Positions 1 to 11,324 of a stretch of 64,000 bases of DNA are shown piece by piece. The notes below the pieces were generated by a model, which had not been told where the DNA came from, searched no databases, and worked only from the letters and a program-made list of their open reading frames with translations. Origin of the DNA: Monoplex corrugatus (Eukaryota; Mollusca; Gastropoda; Littorinimorpha; Ranellidae). Location of the stretch: contig JAPXFY010000026.1 of assembly GCA_030674185.1 (NCBI GenBank), positions 39,195,892 through 39,259,891 of the forward strand. Reading direction: 5' to 3'. Numbering within the stretch: position 1 is the stretch's first letter; every line of letters starts with the position of its first letter. The translations under genes were made by a program, and so were the position numbers.

Positions 1-1556
1 CAAACAAACAAACAACATGTGGTTGATCTCAGACGTGTTAATTACATATTTTGCACAAAGATATCAAGCAAAATGCAATCGTTGATGCACCAAAATTTGG
101 CATAACTGTAAGCAGTACTGATCTTCTTAAGATAAAAGGGTTAACATTTCAGTCAACACTTTGTCATAATTCACCAGTTCAACAGACCCTTAAGTTTAGA
201 TTTTTATTCAATATAGGTCAGTCATCTTGACTTTTTGACTCAAAAATCAACAAACGTTTTAATTTTCATATGTCTGCACCTTCATAACAATAACAGAGTT
301 TATTAGTAACAAAACTACAACAAAAGTTACAGATAAACATTCTACTACTACTACTACTACTACAGTAATGTCATAATCATAATTTATAACTTTGCTCTTT
401 CTGTCCATCATCCTGCAAGAAGTTGATGGATATTATCTGATAGGAGGAGGAGCACAAAGAGTATGGTAACAAGAGATCTCACTACTTTTCAATTTTACTG
501 TCTGGCTTGAGAACGTGGTGGCATTTTAATCCTCTTACCTTTCCCCAAAACTACACCTAGTCAGGACCCACTTGGTGACTTACATTTACAGCTGGGTGGA
601 CTGGCAGTCACAGGTGACATTTTCATTTTGTCATTAAAAAAAAGAAAAAAAAAACACTTCCCTCAATCACCGCTACGGGCTACATATCAAAGAAGAATGG
701 CAAGGGGTTGATTTAAGCTTCTTGGGAAGATTAAATCTACAGCCTTGGCCTTGTCAATGTCATTCTTCGAGGCTGAAGTTCCTAATCCTTTGTCAATGTC
801 AATGGCATTCTTCTAGTTCTAAGGTTTTGTTTTTTGGGGTCTCTTTGTTTTTGTTTTGCTCATCTGCATGTCATAAGCCAGATTAGCTTAGTAGCTATCC
901 AGGTCATCGTACTCTAATAAAACTGCAACACTTTAAAAGATCCGAAATCACAAAGAACACAACCTGAGCACAATGATCATACACTAACAAGTTATAATAC
1001 TGACACATCACACAGTCAATGACACTGCCAAGTGCCATGGTCCACTGCACATGTCAACCGCTATCAATTACTATTTCTACTATAGGTATCACAGTATTAG
1101 TTTTTCATGTTCAAAAAAGCCTATTCCTAGTAGGCTTACAGTGACTCAGTAACTGCACTACGATAATTGCAAGTGGTGAAGACAGCCACCAAAACAACTC
1201 AGTTACTAAAAGTAATATTAAACAGCAACAGTCTAATACACTGAACAGCTGAACAAACAGCTTTCAATCATCTGTTTACTCACTGTTTGTTTATTGGCTC
1301 ACATTTCATAACTGAGCCATCATGGAACATCTAGTACATTAATGATATTACATCATAACAGATTCAAACTGAATTTGGAAATTCATATCACTTACAGTTT
1401 ATTACAACTCTGTTTAATTACCGTTATTTCATTTTCAGCAATGCTCTTTCTCTTCCAAAGATTAAATTTCTTGATTATGATTAGCCTAAATAGTTTACTA
1501 CTTCTAAAGATGATCCAGATCCCTATATTTTTCATAGAAACTGCATATTTTGCTTT

Positions 1557-1594
1557 TTGTTGTTGTTGTTGTTGTTGTTGTTTGTTTGTTTGTT
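1557..1594. repeat. (TTG)n/(TTTG)n microsatellite
   Basis: About eight GTT triplets followed by three GTTT units. The Cys-rich and Gln-rich ORFs over it are translations of the repeat. Confidence 0.9.
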
Positions 1595-1970
1595 TATCTA
1601 CCATGATGTAGGCAATTGACAGCCTTTGTTTTCGGGATGGGGTCTCCATGTAAAAGCAAGCATTAATTTCAAAAAAAGTACAGGGTTTTATGCAGCATCT
1701 AGTCTGGGCATTCTAGTTTTACTACAGTCAAAAACTAACGATACATTCACAGTAACCTTCAATCAGTTCTCAGATCTATGTCCCTGTCAAGCCTAAACTG
1801 ATGCCATGGTTCAGTTCACCAACACTTTGTAGGCTTATCACTGTGTTCATCTCAGTTTGTACATAGTTCTGAGCAAGTCAGTCCCATACCAAAGAAAGGC
1901 CACCAGTAATACCCTGTGGAGATGCCTTTTACTGATATGTGGAGTGTATTGTTGACTCTGTCACAGTCTC

Positions 1971-2038
1971 TGTGTGTGTGTGTCACTGTGTGTGTGTGTG
2001 TGTGTCACTCTGTGTGTGTGTATGTGTGTGTGTGTGTC

Positions 2039-2111
<73 letters not shown>

Positions 2112-2120
2112 TGTGTCTGT
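1971..2120. repeat. (TG)n microsatellite
   Basis: Long TG run interrupted by CACTG/CACTC units, then an uninterrupted block of about 60 bases. The Cys-Val ORFs here are repeat translations. Confidence 0.95.
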
Positions 2121-2468
2121 CTGACAGCCTGTGTGAAATTGTACTATATGTGTACATGATTTCATATATGATCACTGAAATTTAAGAACACAGACTGATA
2201 CTATACTAGTGATAAAATGAAGTTCTGATTTAATGTGATGTACACCATATGATCAATATATTATATACTTCTTTCATGCAGTCAAAACATATACAACAAT
2301 TTCAACAACAAAATCACCACCAAGAAAAAACAACAAACAAAACAAAAAGCGAACAACAAAAAGAAGCACAAATGCACACAGTCTTCATGAACTACCTTGC
2401 ACTTACTCAATGGTTTTCATTGACATTTGATGAGAAAAGCCAAAACTGGCCTCAGTGAGTCAGTTTGA

Positions 2469-2768
2469 TTGAACACAAGTACACCAGTCCATGCATATCC
2501 TTTTTTGGCTACTAATATCTACAAGACCGAAAAATACGCCGGTCTTGCCAGCACCCTGAAGAAAGCAGGTCTGCGGGTCAAAATCTTCGCCATAGAGGTC
2601 GGGGCAAGAGGGTTTGTGGGCACCTCCGCTTATGATCTCATGAAACAACTCGCCATTTCTGGGAAGAAGAGGACTAGAGCCCTTAAAGCGATGGCAGAGG
2701 CAGCAGAAAGGAGCTCAAGCTGGATCTGGGCAAGGAGGAACCAAAAAAGTGAACTTCATAAGGATTAA
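2469..2768 (+). pseudogene. C-terminal fragment of a retroelement ORF
   Basis: A 99-residue open frame. From about residue 17 it reads like the C-terminal tail of reverse-transcriptase polyproteins: a GARGFVGTSAYDLM segment, then GKKRTRALKAMAEAAERSS and WIWARR. The N-terminal residues before this are probably not homologous. The frame ends at a TAA, and the SINE-like block begins about 20 bp beyond. The RT core is absent, so this is a 5'-truncated insertion in the KIF14 intron. The family was assigned by eye, and the clade is not determined. Confidence 0.6.
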
Positions 2769-2784
2769 ATTCCCTACAGATGAT

Positions 2785-3045
2785 GTGTGCCCCGTTAGCA
2801 CATTGGTAAAACCGCGTACCGCAGTTCTGAAGCGCAGAATCGCCCAGGTTCGATCCCCGGCGTGGGAAAAAAAAAAAAAAAAAAAAAAAAATAGGCAACA
2901 GCAGAAGGGCATCCAGGAGTCATGACCTGGATGTGGCCCGGCCCCCCGAGAGTGTAAGGAATTCAGGGCCGAAACACTTGTCTAAAGGGGGTTACTTCTC
3001 TGAAGACCTTCTGTTGTCTAGCTCTCCCTAGAGTTTCTTTCTACC
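2785..3045 (+). repeat. tRNA-related SINE with internal poly(A) linker
   Basis: The head (2790-2868) has a box A-like TTAGCACATTGGT at 2795-2807 and a good box B, GGTTCGATCCC, at 2848-2858. Parts of a cloverleaf can be paired (T-arm CCAGG with CCCGG), but the anticodon arm is poor, so it is not a functional tRNA. A run of about 25 A follows, then a GC-richer body. The last 70 bases of the body match 5923-5995 (CTCTGARGACCTTCTG...CTGTCTRGCTCTCC). Confidence 0.6.
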
Positions 3046-3189
3046 TGCAAAGAAATTTTTTTATGCAAACTGTCCAAAAGTACAAATAGTACTTTCAACC
3101 AATGGTCTATCTCATATCATCCCTTCTTGCTTTTTTTTTGTTTTGTTTTTTTTGTTTTTGTTTGTTTGTTTGTTTCTGTCTGTTTTCTC

Positions 3190-3345
3190 TAGTCTAAGTT
3201 TCTCCATCTCTCACTGAATCGCAAAGTAACATCTCCGCATACATATGCAACGATGCCATTGGTAGGCTACCATGTAATGGAGAAGATCTATCCAAAGTGA
3301 TCATGGCATAAGCAATAACTCTGCAACTAAGCCCTATACATTAGC
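3190..3345 (+). repeat. Diverged copy of the gastropod-type SINE-like repeat
   Basis: Aligns by eye with 10655-10790 and 27870-28000. The shared block reads CCATGTAATGGAGAAGATC here against CCATGTGATGGAAAAGATC at 10720, followed by TGATCATGGCATAAGC against GACCACGGCACAAGC. It is older than the other two copies. Confidence 0.5.
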
Positions 3346-3548
3346 AAGATTTTGAGTCCTATCTAAACAAGTTATATCTTACAGGTCTTTGTATTTGTCT
3401 GTCACTGGAGCAATTTACTTATTTAGGCTATATTGTACTTTGTAGTGATATGAATAGAATATCTCAATGCTTAATGTTACATCCTAACTCCTCTACTGCT
3501 CTAGTCTAATCAATCCTCCACCCTAGAAGAGAAAAAGCCAAAATCATA

Positions 3549-3552
3549 CACA

Positions 3553-3601
<49 letters not shown>

Positions 3602-3630
3602 ACACACACACACAGACACACACACACACA

Positions 3631-3710
<80 letters not shown>

Positions 3711-3735
3711 GACATACCAGCACACACACACACAG
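3549..3735. repeat. (CA)n microsatellite
   Basis: Dense CA run with AGA/TA interruptions, ending near 3706, with a short second block to 3735. ORFs on both strands are repeat translations. Confidence 0.95.
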
Positions 3736-4339
3736 TCACGACACCAAAAAGCAAGACAACACAAAGAAACAAATATGCATGAAAAAGAAAAACAGCCACC
3801 ACTATCAATAACAACTTTCTTTTTCTGACCACCACATTCCTCTGCACTGTCTCTCTAGTTGTCTTTTCCATTTCTTTAACTTTCTCTTTTAATCTCAGGA
3901 AAAGCCTAAACATTTTTCACTCCATGCTGTAGGAGTCTGCACAGTGTTACTTTTGGGATAGAACTATGTTAAGTTCTCCTTTTTGAGTTAGACAATTAAT
4001 GGTATGATGACTCAGATTTTTTTTCCTGTGAAGGTATGAAGACTGAACATTCCAAGATGAAGAATTCTTGCTGTAGTGGCATTACCCGCAAGTTTGTAGG
4101 CATGCTCATTTCCCTAACAGTAATTAGTATGGGACAGTAGACTCATGCAAGTTTTCGTAGACTGATACTGCTAATTCAATCCAAGGTTTCTAATCCATTT
4201 TGCACTTTTGGAAGTATGTTCATCAAGTAACTTAGTAAGTCAGGATGAAGGCTTGACTTTCTTATTTTGTAATCTGATGAACCTTATCATTTCAAAACAT
4301 TATATACATGACTGATCAATTCCCATTGCAAGACTGGAG

Positions 4340-4450
4340 GTTGTAACTTGTATTTTCTTCATCAAATTCATGTATAGGTTGTAACTAATATTTTCTTCAT
4401 CAAATTCACGTATAGGTTGTAACTAGTATTTTCTGCATCAAATTCATGGA
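4340..4450. repeat. 38-bp tandem repeat, three copies
   Basis: The unit starts GTTGTAACT and contains TATTTTCTTCATCAAATTCA. It begins at 4340, 4378 and 4416, an exact 38-bp period with few substitutions. Confidence 0.85.
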
Positions 4451-5338
4451 TGGTGTTTCCGTTCTATTTGACAGTGAAGTCCAACCCAAAGTTGTTACTG
4501 GTGACTGAACCGTCTGTGTACAGAATAATGACATCTTTCGAGTTGCAGCTTCTTTGCTCAATCAGTCAATAAGTAGTTTGATTTCTGCGTCAGCTTTATC
4601 TTCTAACCATTCATGACAGTGTCTCCCCAGATTCTTTGGTACGATTCAAAAAAAAAAATTTTTTTATGTTTTGTATGTACGTGTATCTATAGGCCTTTGA
4701 AACAGTCTGCTTATTTTTCCCACTCTTTTGTCCTTTTGACTTCCATGAATTCAGTGCTCTAAAATATATACACATTTCACTTGCTGTACATTATGTCTTG
4801 TCTGTACAGAACCGCATAGTCTTTTGTGGTTCCAAGGATCATTCTCATTCTTTCATGCAGTATCCTAGCTCGCTTCAAAACATGGGCAGTGACAACACTG
4901 TAACCGTAAGGCTAAGTCCATAGTCATTTACATATTATATTATACTTTTATAGTCTGGAATAGCTGGAAGATGCTTTTGGTTGTTTTCATAGTAAGACTG
5001 ATTAGGGATCCAGTTTCTTGGCACCACTGATCTATGCTGTTTAACCCTTCACAGATTATGTTTTTTTTCGTTACAGTATATTTACCCGTGTTGGAGCTAT
5101 GTCTGTCATCAGCAAAGGTAAGTACACAGGTTAGTCCAATATCATAAATTACATCAGCAGGTCTTTCTATATATATACGCTGTTGAGGATAGGAGAAAGT
5201 AGCGATCTTTGAAGGAGCCCCATGGAGAGTTTCTGGGGGGCTAAATATCAGTTTTCAAGTCATAGAATTACCACTTTTTCTTGGATTGCACCGGTTGTGA
5301 TTGTCATGTCATGCTTCTCTTTCTCACATTCTTGTGTG

Positions 5339-5460
5339 GTGTGTGTGTGGGGGGGGGGGGGGGGGGGCTGTGTGCGTGCATGCGTGTGTGCGTGCATGTG
5401 TGCATCTGCATGTCTGTGTGTGTGTGTCTGTGTGTGTGAGTCTGTATCACTGGGTGCACA
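5339..5460. repeat. (TG)n with a poly(G) block
   Basis: TG units, then about 19 G in a row at 5349-5367, then imperfect TG/TGCA units. Confidence 0.9.
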
Positions 5461-5904
5461 TGCATTGTTATTCTATTCCTGTAAAGTGCAATAAGCATGA
5501 TTCTGACATGGATTGTCTACACAACATTAGTGAAATTATTACTAGAAGTAGACCCAAAAATTTTCACTCTGGATCAGTTGGCAACCACAAATTTTGCAAT
5601 ACAACACACAACGAATCTGGTGCTCAGTTACAACTTCACATGATAAACCTGATCTTAACACTGATAAAGAATTGTGCTGAATAAGTACTTTTTCAACCTG
5701 ACTTGTTTTTTGGGGGTGGCGGATGACCTCCAATAATGAGGAAGACCTCCAAGAACCATCCAGAATAAGTATATATTGGATCCCACTGCAGAAAAACAAT
5801 AGTATAATTATGAGAGCACTGCTGCATTGCAACAAAATCACTCTCTGGGCCCAGTAGCTGAACCCCCAGTGGTACAGAACTCCACTAAAGACTAGAATAC
5901 TGCA

Positions 5905-6000
5905 AGTTTCTGTGGGCTTGAAAACTTGTTTGATGGGGATTTCTCCTCTGAGGACCTTCTGCTGTCTGGCTCTCCCCAGATTTTCTAGCTACTGGGTTAG
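5905..6000 (+). repeat. Second copy of the SINE tail seen at 2970-3045
   Basis: Contains ACTTGTTTGATGGGGATTTC and GAGGACCTTCTGCTGTCTGG, matching the end of the SINE at 2785-3045. It lies about 110 bp downstream of KIF14 exon 2. Confidence 0.55.
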
Positions 6001-6108
6001 TGGGTAACAGGAAATCATAAATACAATGTGATTCATGCCACCACAACAAAACAAAGCAGGCAAAAATAAAATACACAGATCTACACTGAAAATGTTATGA
6101 TTACATAC

Positions 6109-6363
6109 CTGTAACTTTTTCCACTGCCTGTCTGTCCATAAGCAAAGAGACAAGTGTTGTAGCCTTCAAAAGCTTTTCCCAGAAGTGGTTGTGCAAGACT
6201 GGCATAAATGTGAGCCTGATCAGAGAAGTCTCCATGATCTCGGTCAAAAGACCAAAATGAGAAGTCGAAGGCAAACTGATGAACACTGCCGTTTTCTGCT
6301 GTCACTGTTGTTTCGTTGCCATTCATGGATACCACACGTTTCACGTTAACATCAGACAATTCT
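6109..6363 (-). CDS. KIF14: KIF14-like kinesin, exon 2 (start of motor domain with P-loop)
   Basis: This internal exon is bounded by an acceptor (CCCCCACAG, exon starts 6363) and a donor (GTATGT, exon ends 6109). The first base completes the AG left by exon 1 (phase 2), and the exon again ends in phase 2. It encodes about 84 residues of kinesin motor: a FSFWSFDRDH segment, AHIYASLAQPLLGKAFEGYN, then FAYGQTGSGKSY. The latter is the kinesin P-loop, which binds ATP. The WSFD segment and the spacing to the P-loop are typical of kinesin-3-related KIF14, a cytokinesis motor that works with citron kinase and PRC1. The remainder of the motor lies beyond the left edge. Confidence 0.9.
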
Positions 6364-6387
6364 CTGTGGGGGGAAAGTTATTGTTTT

Positions 6388-6525
6388 AACTGATATGACA
6401 AAAACTAAACTGCTGTGAAAGTACCCTGTAAAATTTGCTGTGTACTAAGTTAATGTTAACTGATATCACAAAAACTAAAATGTTGTGAAAGTGGCCCTGT
6501 AAAATTTGCTGTGTACTAATTATTA
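6388..6525. repeat. 70-bp tandem duplication
   Basis: The unit beginning AACTGATATSACAAAAACTA is present at 6388 and again at 6458, and includes CCTGTAAAATTTGCTGTGTA. It sits immediately next to the exon 2 acceptor. Confidence 0.85.
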
Positions 6526-7547
6526 TTATAGTGTAATTCACAGATGCACATTTTTAAATCAGTTAAAAATAATAATAATAAAACTAAACAGTAAAAGTGC
6601 TATATATTAAAACAACTAATGTTAATAATTTATCAATATGTATACCATCGCATGCATGACACAATTTTAATTAAAAAAATCAAGTATCTGATGTAATTTA
6701 CAGACAGTGTAATATTTTGTATGACTCATATGACCACGCATACTGTAGGTCATGTACATTGAAGAAAAATACTATACTGATACAGTGATAAACATTTCCA
6801 TGTGCAGACCACACACAGAAGCTCACAATTTATGCTTTCATAAACAAATACATTAATTAACATCATCATGAACCATTCATAGTCAGGTTAACATAAAAGT
6901 TTGTACTGACAATGACATAGCAAAAAATGTGTGTAACTCAAGGAAACAATTAAAACAAACAGTGGACATATCTATGAATTAAACTGGACTGAAGAAATAT
7001 GTTTAAAATTGTGATATAGCGAAATGATCATAACTTTTAAGAGCATATGATTATGAATATATAACTTACAACTTGAGGTAAAAATTCACCAACCCCCCCC
7101 CCCCCTCCACACACATGTACTGATGTAGACACACAATGACACATCTAGACAGATCTATGAAATAATTCCATAGTAAGCCCAAACGTGATAAATCTAGTAT
7201 AAGTATAATAGTATATTATTAAAACGAAAAGTAAACCAACAGTCCAGAATCTATGATGCATGTCATTATTCCAGTCAACAAAAGGGTATACATCACATGT
7301 ATACATACCCCTTTTCCCCACCCCAAGCATTGAAGCATGCACATCCAGTCTATCCACTATGTAACAGAAACTTGAAAGTTTTCACGAGCAAAACAGTTTT
7401 AAAAATGAGACATTTATAATAAGAGCTTTGAGTCTATGAACCTTAGATTTTAGAACATAAATGTAACATAAAAATCAAAAATCAATGAAAACTCACTTAA
7501 ATAGCACTCCCTCATACGGTACACAAAACAAGATACTTTACAAAGTA

Positions 7548-7562
7548 CACATTCAATCATGA

Positions 7563-7615
<53 letters not shown>

Positions 7616-7632
7616 GTAACATTCAATCATGA

Positions 7633-7670
<38 letters not shown>

Positions 7671-7691
7671 ATGCAACACACGCACAACACA

Positions 7692-7754
<63 letters not shown>

Positions 7755-7761
7755 CACACAA
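7548..7761. repeat. Two (AC)n blocks within a tandem duplication
   Basis: ACATTCAATCATGAATACAC occurs at about 7548 and 7619, each followed by an AC run. The flank and microsatellite were therefore duplicated together. A second long AC run ends at 7761. Confidence 0.9.
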
Positions 7762-7914
7762 TGAACATACTTTACTTAATACCAAGTTCTTTAAACCCAA
7801 CTGAGGCATGGACGATAACAAACAAATGAAAATCCAACAAGATTATTATGTAACATAAACTATAAAGCAGAAAGAACTGAAATTCCTTTTCTCACATTAG
7901 ACACAGCAGCAGGC

Positions 7915-8090
7915 TAGGAAGTGTCAGTCTTTTTCTCATAATTTTTGTATCTGGTGTTTGTGTTAGTAATCTTATGCCTGACAGTGACAAAGGCCAGTTG
8001 GCCGAAAATTTGCGCCTGTCTTGTCTTGTTATATTAAATACGCCTTCATATTCTTCTTTCGTGTTTTTTCTGGTTCCTTTTAGTTCAACA
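7915..8090 (+). repeat. Dispersed repeat, full copy
   Basis: About 170 bp containing GACAAAGGCCAGTTGGCCGA, AAATTTGCGCCTGTCTTGTC and TTTTTTCTGGTTCC. The same order of blocks is found inverted at 37420-37590. Partial copies are at 8612-8805, 33825-33875 and 49485-49530. No ORF or Pol III boxes are seen; the type is unknown. Confidence 0.75.
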
Positions 8091-8611
8091 GAAAAAATTC
8101 ATCGGAAACTGTCATGAAACTAAGAATACTCAAACATTCAAACATTTTATGACAAAAGGCTCCACTAAAAATAAATATTTTAGAAAATTTTAACAACACT
8201 GAAACTGGATATAACCCATTTCATCACATACCATCTCAGTCATAGCACTTCTCAGTAATGCTATAACTAGTAAAGTCAATGCATCCATGATACACACTTC
8301 AAGTTCAGTTCATTCAAAGAGAAATATACAACCCATTACACAAGACAGCTCTTGTTTTCAAGAACCTTGCTCTACATCATGTATATCTGACATTACTTTC
8401 AACGAAGTGCAGCATATCAATAAAGAATAAAAACAATTATACTGTCACTAACAACAATGAAGTAAATAATGGACACAAGTCGCTCATATCGCACCGTGGC
8501 CTATACACCCACACACTTACACAAAATGTAGGCCCCTACATTTAATTCACAAACACTTGTATTTTTGTAATAAGCAGATTAATCTAGAAAATTTTTTTCA
8601 AAAGAATGTTC

Positions 8612-8805
8612 TTAATCAGTAAGAACCAGAAAAACACAGTAGAATCAGATGGGTCCCCATCTTGTTTTGTTAAATTAAATACACTTTCTGATTCTATTTT
8701 GTGTTTATCTGGCTTGTCTTATTTTGTTAATATATTGGTATTACTGTATTAGATACATGATCAGATTCTACTTTATTTTTTCTGGTTCCTATTTGCTCGA
8801 ACATT
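8612..8805. repeat. Palindromic pair of partial copies of the 7915-8090 repeat
   Basis: AACCAGAAAAACACAGTAGAATCAGAT lies near 8626 in reverse orientation. Forward-orientation blocks follow at 8670-8715 and 8745-8800 (TTTTTTCTGGTTCCTATTTG). Together they form an imperfect inverted repeat. Confidence 0.55.
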
Positions 8806-8967
8806 GTCATGCACTTCGGTTTGGATGTTGTTGTTTTTTTATGTGTGTTTTTGTCATTGTTGTTGTTGTTATTGTTATGTTACTGTCTTTAATTAGAGGT
8901 GCTACAGACACAACCAGGTTCTATTTCATTTTCTGTACTTGAGAAGAAAACACTGGGGAAAAAACAA

Positions 8968-8991
8968 ACACACACACGCACACACACACAG

Positions 8992-9031
<40 letters not shown>
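8968..9031. repeat. (CA)n microsatellite
   Basis: CA run with CG and GC interruptions, about 150 bp downstream (transcription sense) of the KIF14 exon 1 donor. Confidence 0.9.
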
Positions 9032-9185
9032 ACACCAGAACAGATGCAGACATCTGCGGATTACAGAACACACACATAACACAGTGACACATGCATGAAA
9101 TCACAGACTATACAGTATACACACACATCCAAATAAACAGAATGGCACAAGGTGGTCAAAACACACAAATTTAACATAAAATTAC

Positions 9186-9958
9186 CTCTGGCTGTATGGC
9201 CTGACACGAACTGCAACAGTGATACTACAACTGTCTTCTCCATCTCCATTTTCTGCTTCTGTCAAAGAATCATCTGTCCCTGGTGGCAAATCAATTAACA
9301 ATTTCCGTGGTGTCTCCATTTGCACAGCTCTGTAGCAGTCTGGTGTTTCAAATATTTTACTTTCTAAGGTATGACGCCTGAGGTGGCTTTGTGGGGGTGT
9401 CAAAAAAGCGTCAGGAACTTCATCCAAATACTCCTGTGTTGTTCTCCGAACCGACTCTGGTTTTGGGTTTGATGTTCCATTTGATCTAGTAGGCGTGAAC
9501 TTTTCACATTCTTTCGTTAACAGGGCAGTTTTTGCTGGGCGCCCAACAGGTGATGCAAACACATCCTCAGAATCTGTACTACTTGGCTTTACTTGTGCCA
9601 TTTTGCTCTTAGAAACTTTACATTCCTCTGTTTTTTCAACATTTTCTTTATTCTCTGTCTCGGATTCTGGAATTCTTGCCATGCGAGGTTGACTGGCTAA
9701 TGTTACTCCTTTGCTGGAAGTAAAGTTACTCGTCTGGTTCTGCGATCCGGTGCCACTTGCACGCGGGTCCATGTTGGTACTGTCGGACACTGGCACCAGC
9801 GGATCGCCTTTCATTTTTGCCACAGTTTGCGTGCCACCGATCGAAGTCTCCACCACATCGTCATTGAAGCTAACAGCTTTCACACTTGGACTACCCGCTG
9901 GAACATCGGGCAAGTGTCGTCTGCCTCGAGGTAGTTTCCTGGGAGACGAGCTTGCCAT
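9186..9958 (-). CDS. KIF14: KIF14-like kinesin, exon 1 (N-terminal extension and start of motor)
   Basis: The ATG is at 9958-9956 (sense context ACAATGG), the first in-frame Met of a long open frame. The exon gives 257 codons plus two bases (AG) before a GTAATT donor. The first about 240 residues are a polar Ser/Thr/Pro-rich extension with many basic residues and several S/T-P sites (SPRK, FTPTRS, FLTPP, FETPD, METPRK), consistent with a CDK-regulated mitotic tail. The final residues SITVAVRVRPYSQR are the beta-1 strand that opens a kinesin motor. A long N-terminal extension before the motor is characteristic of KIF14, where it binds PRC1 and actin. The extension here is shorter than in the human protein (about 350 residues before the motor). 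The KIF14 call rests on this plus exon 2. Confidence 0.88.
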
Positions 9959-10640
9959 TGTGGTGTTATTGATAATTGGTTTCCGCAGATTCTGAGATTG
10001 ACACTCACCTCACTCAGCCCCAAATGAAAAATACACTGCAAGATAATAACTATGAGGTAAATCACCGAAGAACCATTGCTGAAGTACTGCAAAACTGACG
10101 TTTCTTTCCTATTTTGTTTGCCTCGGATCTCATCAAAACAAGGGCAACACTGAGCACCGATTATCGACTGATCAAGACCTGTAGTCAGTGTAGATGAAAA
10201 CAACTATTCGTCTATTGAACTAGCCCTAGTCTAGGTGCTTGGCCTACTTCAAACCAGAGATCAAATATGCCAACAGTATGATCACAATGTCAGTATTGCG
10301 AAAATATCTCACACAACTTACTGGTACCCTTCCGAATTCTTTCGGTCAGCTTATGCCAAATGTTCCATGCGTAATCCGCATAAGCTCTTGCCTAGTTATT
10401 TTGAATCAGCTTTTAGCAGCCGCCATTCGACTTCCGTCTGACGATTTGATTGGTCTGTTTCTTAACAGGGCTTAGTGTGAGATTTGAAACACACATTGGT
10501 TCCAACGAACCGTAAGGCTGTTGGTATATTACTATTCTGCTATTTAACTATTTTTACCACTTTTTATGTAATAAAGCGAGCGCGGTAGAACAGTCCAGAT
10601 ATAATGCTCCCGGCTGGTTTTATTTCTAATGGAATGGTTC
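9959..10640 (-). other. KIF14 5' flank / presumed promoter region
   Basis: No coding sequence is recognised. On the minus strand a CCAAT motif lies about 20 bp before the ATG and a GAGGTGAGT sequence lies near 10010. The latter could be the donor of a 5'-UTR exon, which cannot be settled from sequence alone. Confidence 0.35.
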
Positions 10641-10644
10641 GGTC

Positions 10645-10865
10645 AGTTTTTAGTTTCAGTTTCTCAAGTTTCTTGACGTCTCCGCTCTCGGAATGAATTC
10701 CATATGCACTAACGTCACAGGTGCCATGTGATGGAAAAGATCCAGAACGACCACGGCACAAGCCTTCAGCCTGCACATAAACTCACGAGCTGGCCAACAA
10801 GCCTGACGTCCTACCTAGATAGTTCCATAACCCTGGGGTCGTAGGGGAGTGAGGTGGCAGAGTCT
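10645..10865 (+). repeat. Gastropod-type SINE-like repeat, copy 1
   Basis: Starts TTTCAGTTTCTCAAG and runs through GAATGAATTCCATAT, AACGTCACAGGTGCCATGTG and CCTGCACATAAACTCACGAG to GGAGTGAGGTGGCAGAG. About 85% identical by eye to 27866-28078 over its whole length. Confidence 0.75.
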
Positions 10866-11324
10866 CTGTCATCACTGTTTAGAATAAGGAAAATAAATAA
10901 AGCGTATAGGCCTAAGAAGAAACACACACACAACATCATATTCAGTGGATGCTAGGTATAGAGGGAAATTAACACGCAGGAACAAAAACCTTTCCAAAAA
11001 CTGGACTAAAACGTAAAAACGCTTTTTTTAAAGGCTAATACTATAGAGCATCAAGGAATGAAATCAATGTTACTTTTATTGATGGTGCATGTGTATGTAG
11101 CCTATATGCATTCCTATTTATGTGCATATTGTACTGTGTTTGTGTGTGTGGTGTGAGTGTGTGTATGTGTATATGTTAGTGTGCTTGTGATGTGTGTGTG
11201 TGCACTGTGTGTGTGTGTGCACTGCGTGTGTGTGTACAGTGAGTGTGTGTGTGTGTTTGAGGAAGGGGTTAACTAGTGAAAAACCATGATATATCTAAAG
11301 ATACGTAATAAACATCTACATACC
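10866..11324. other. Unassigned sequence with imperfect (TG)n
   Basis: AT-rich spacer. Imperfect TG repeats run from about 11136 to 11255. No gene or known element is recognised. Confidence 0.5.

Larger units (their letters stand above)
1..6108 (-). other. KIF14: KIF14-like gene, intron 2 (incomplete, runs off the window)
   Basis: No coding exon is recognised between the donor at 6108/6109 and the window edge. I looked on the minus strand for the continuation of the kinesin motor after the P-loop (a Met-Met-Gly-type segment) and did not find it. The stretch holds microsatellites, a retroelement tail, SINE-like repeats and short tandem duplications, listed separately. The remainder is AT-rich sequence with no recognised content. 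Confidence 0.6.
6364..9185 (-). other. KIF14: KIF14-like gene, intron 1
   Basis: A 2.8-kb intron with GTAATT donor and CACAG acceptor. It contains a 70-bp tandem duplication (6388-6525), CA repeats and copies of a dispersed repeat (7915-8090, 8612-8805). No coding sequence is recognised. Confidence 0.8.

Noticed and set aside
1916..2185. Cys/Val-rich ORFs over TG repeats (also 3506-3913, 7553-7829, 12800-13249, 31423-31788, 37899-38161, 50297-50894, 60538-61137)
   Set aside because: They are translations of CA/TG microsatellites, open on both strands, with no coding signal.
2790..2868. Functional tRNA gene
   Set aside because: Box B is good, but the anticodon arm and acceptor stem do not fold properly and the copy runs into poly(A) and a SINE body.
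5222..5684. ORFs of 90 and 127 residues near the poly(G) run
   Set aside because: They are built around the TG/G microsatellite in an intron and change frame at the homopolymer.
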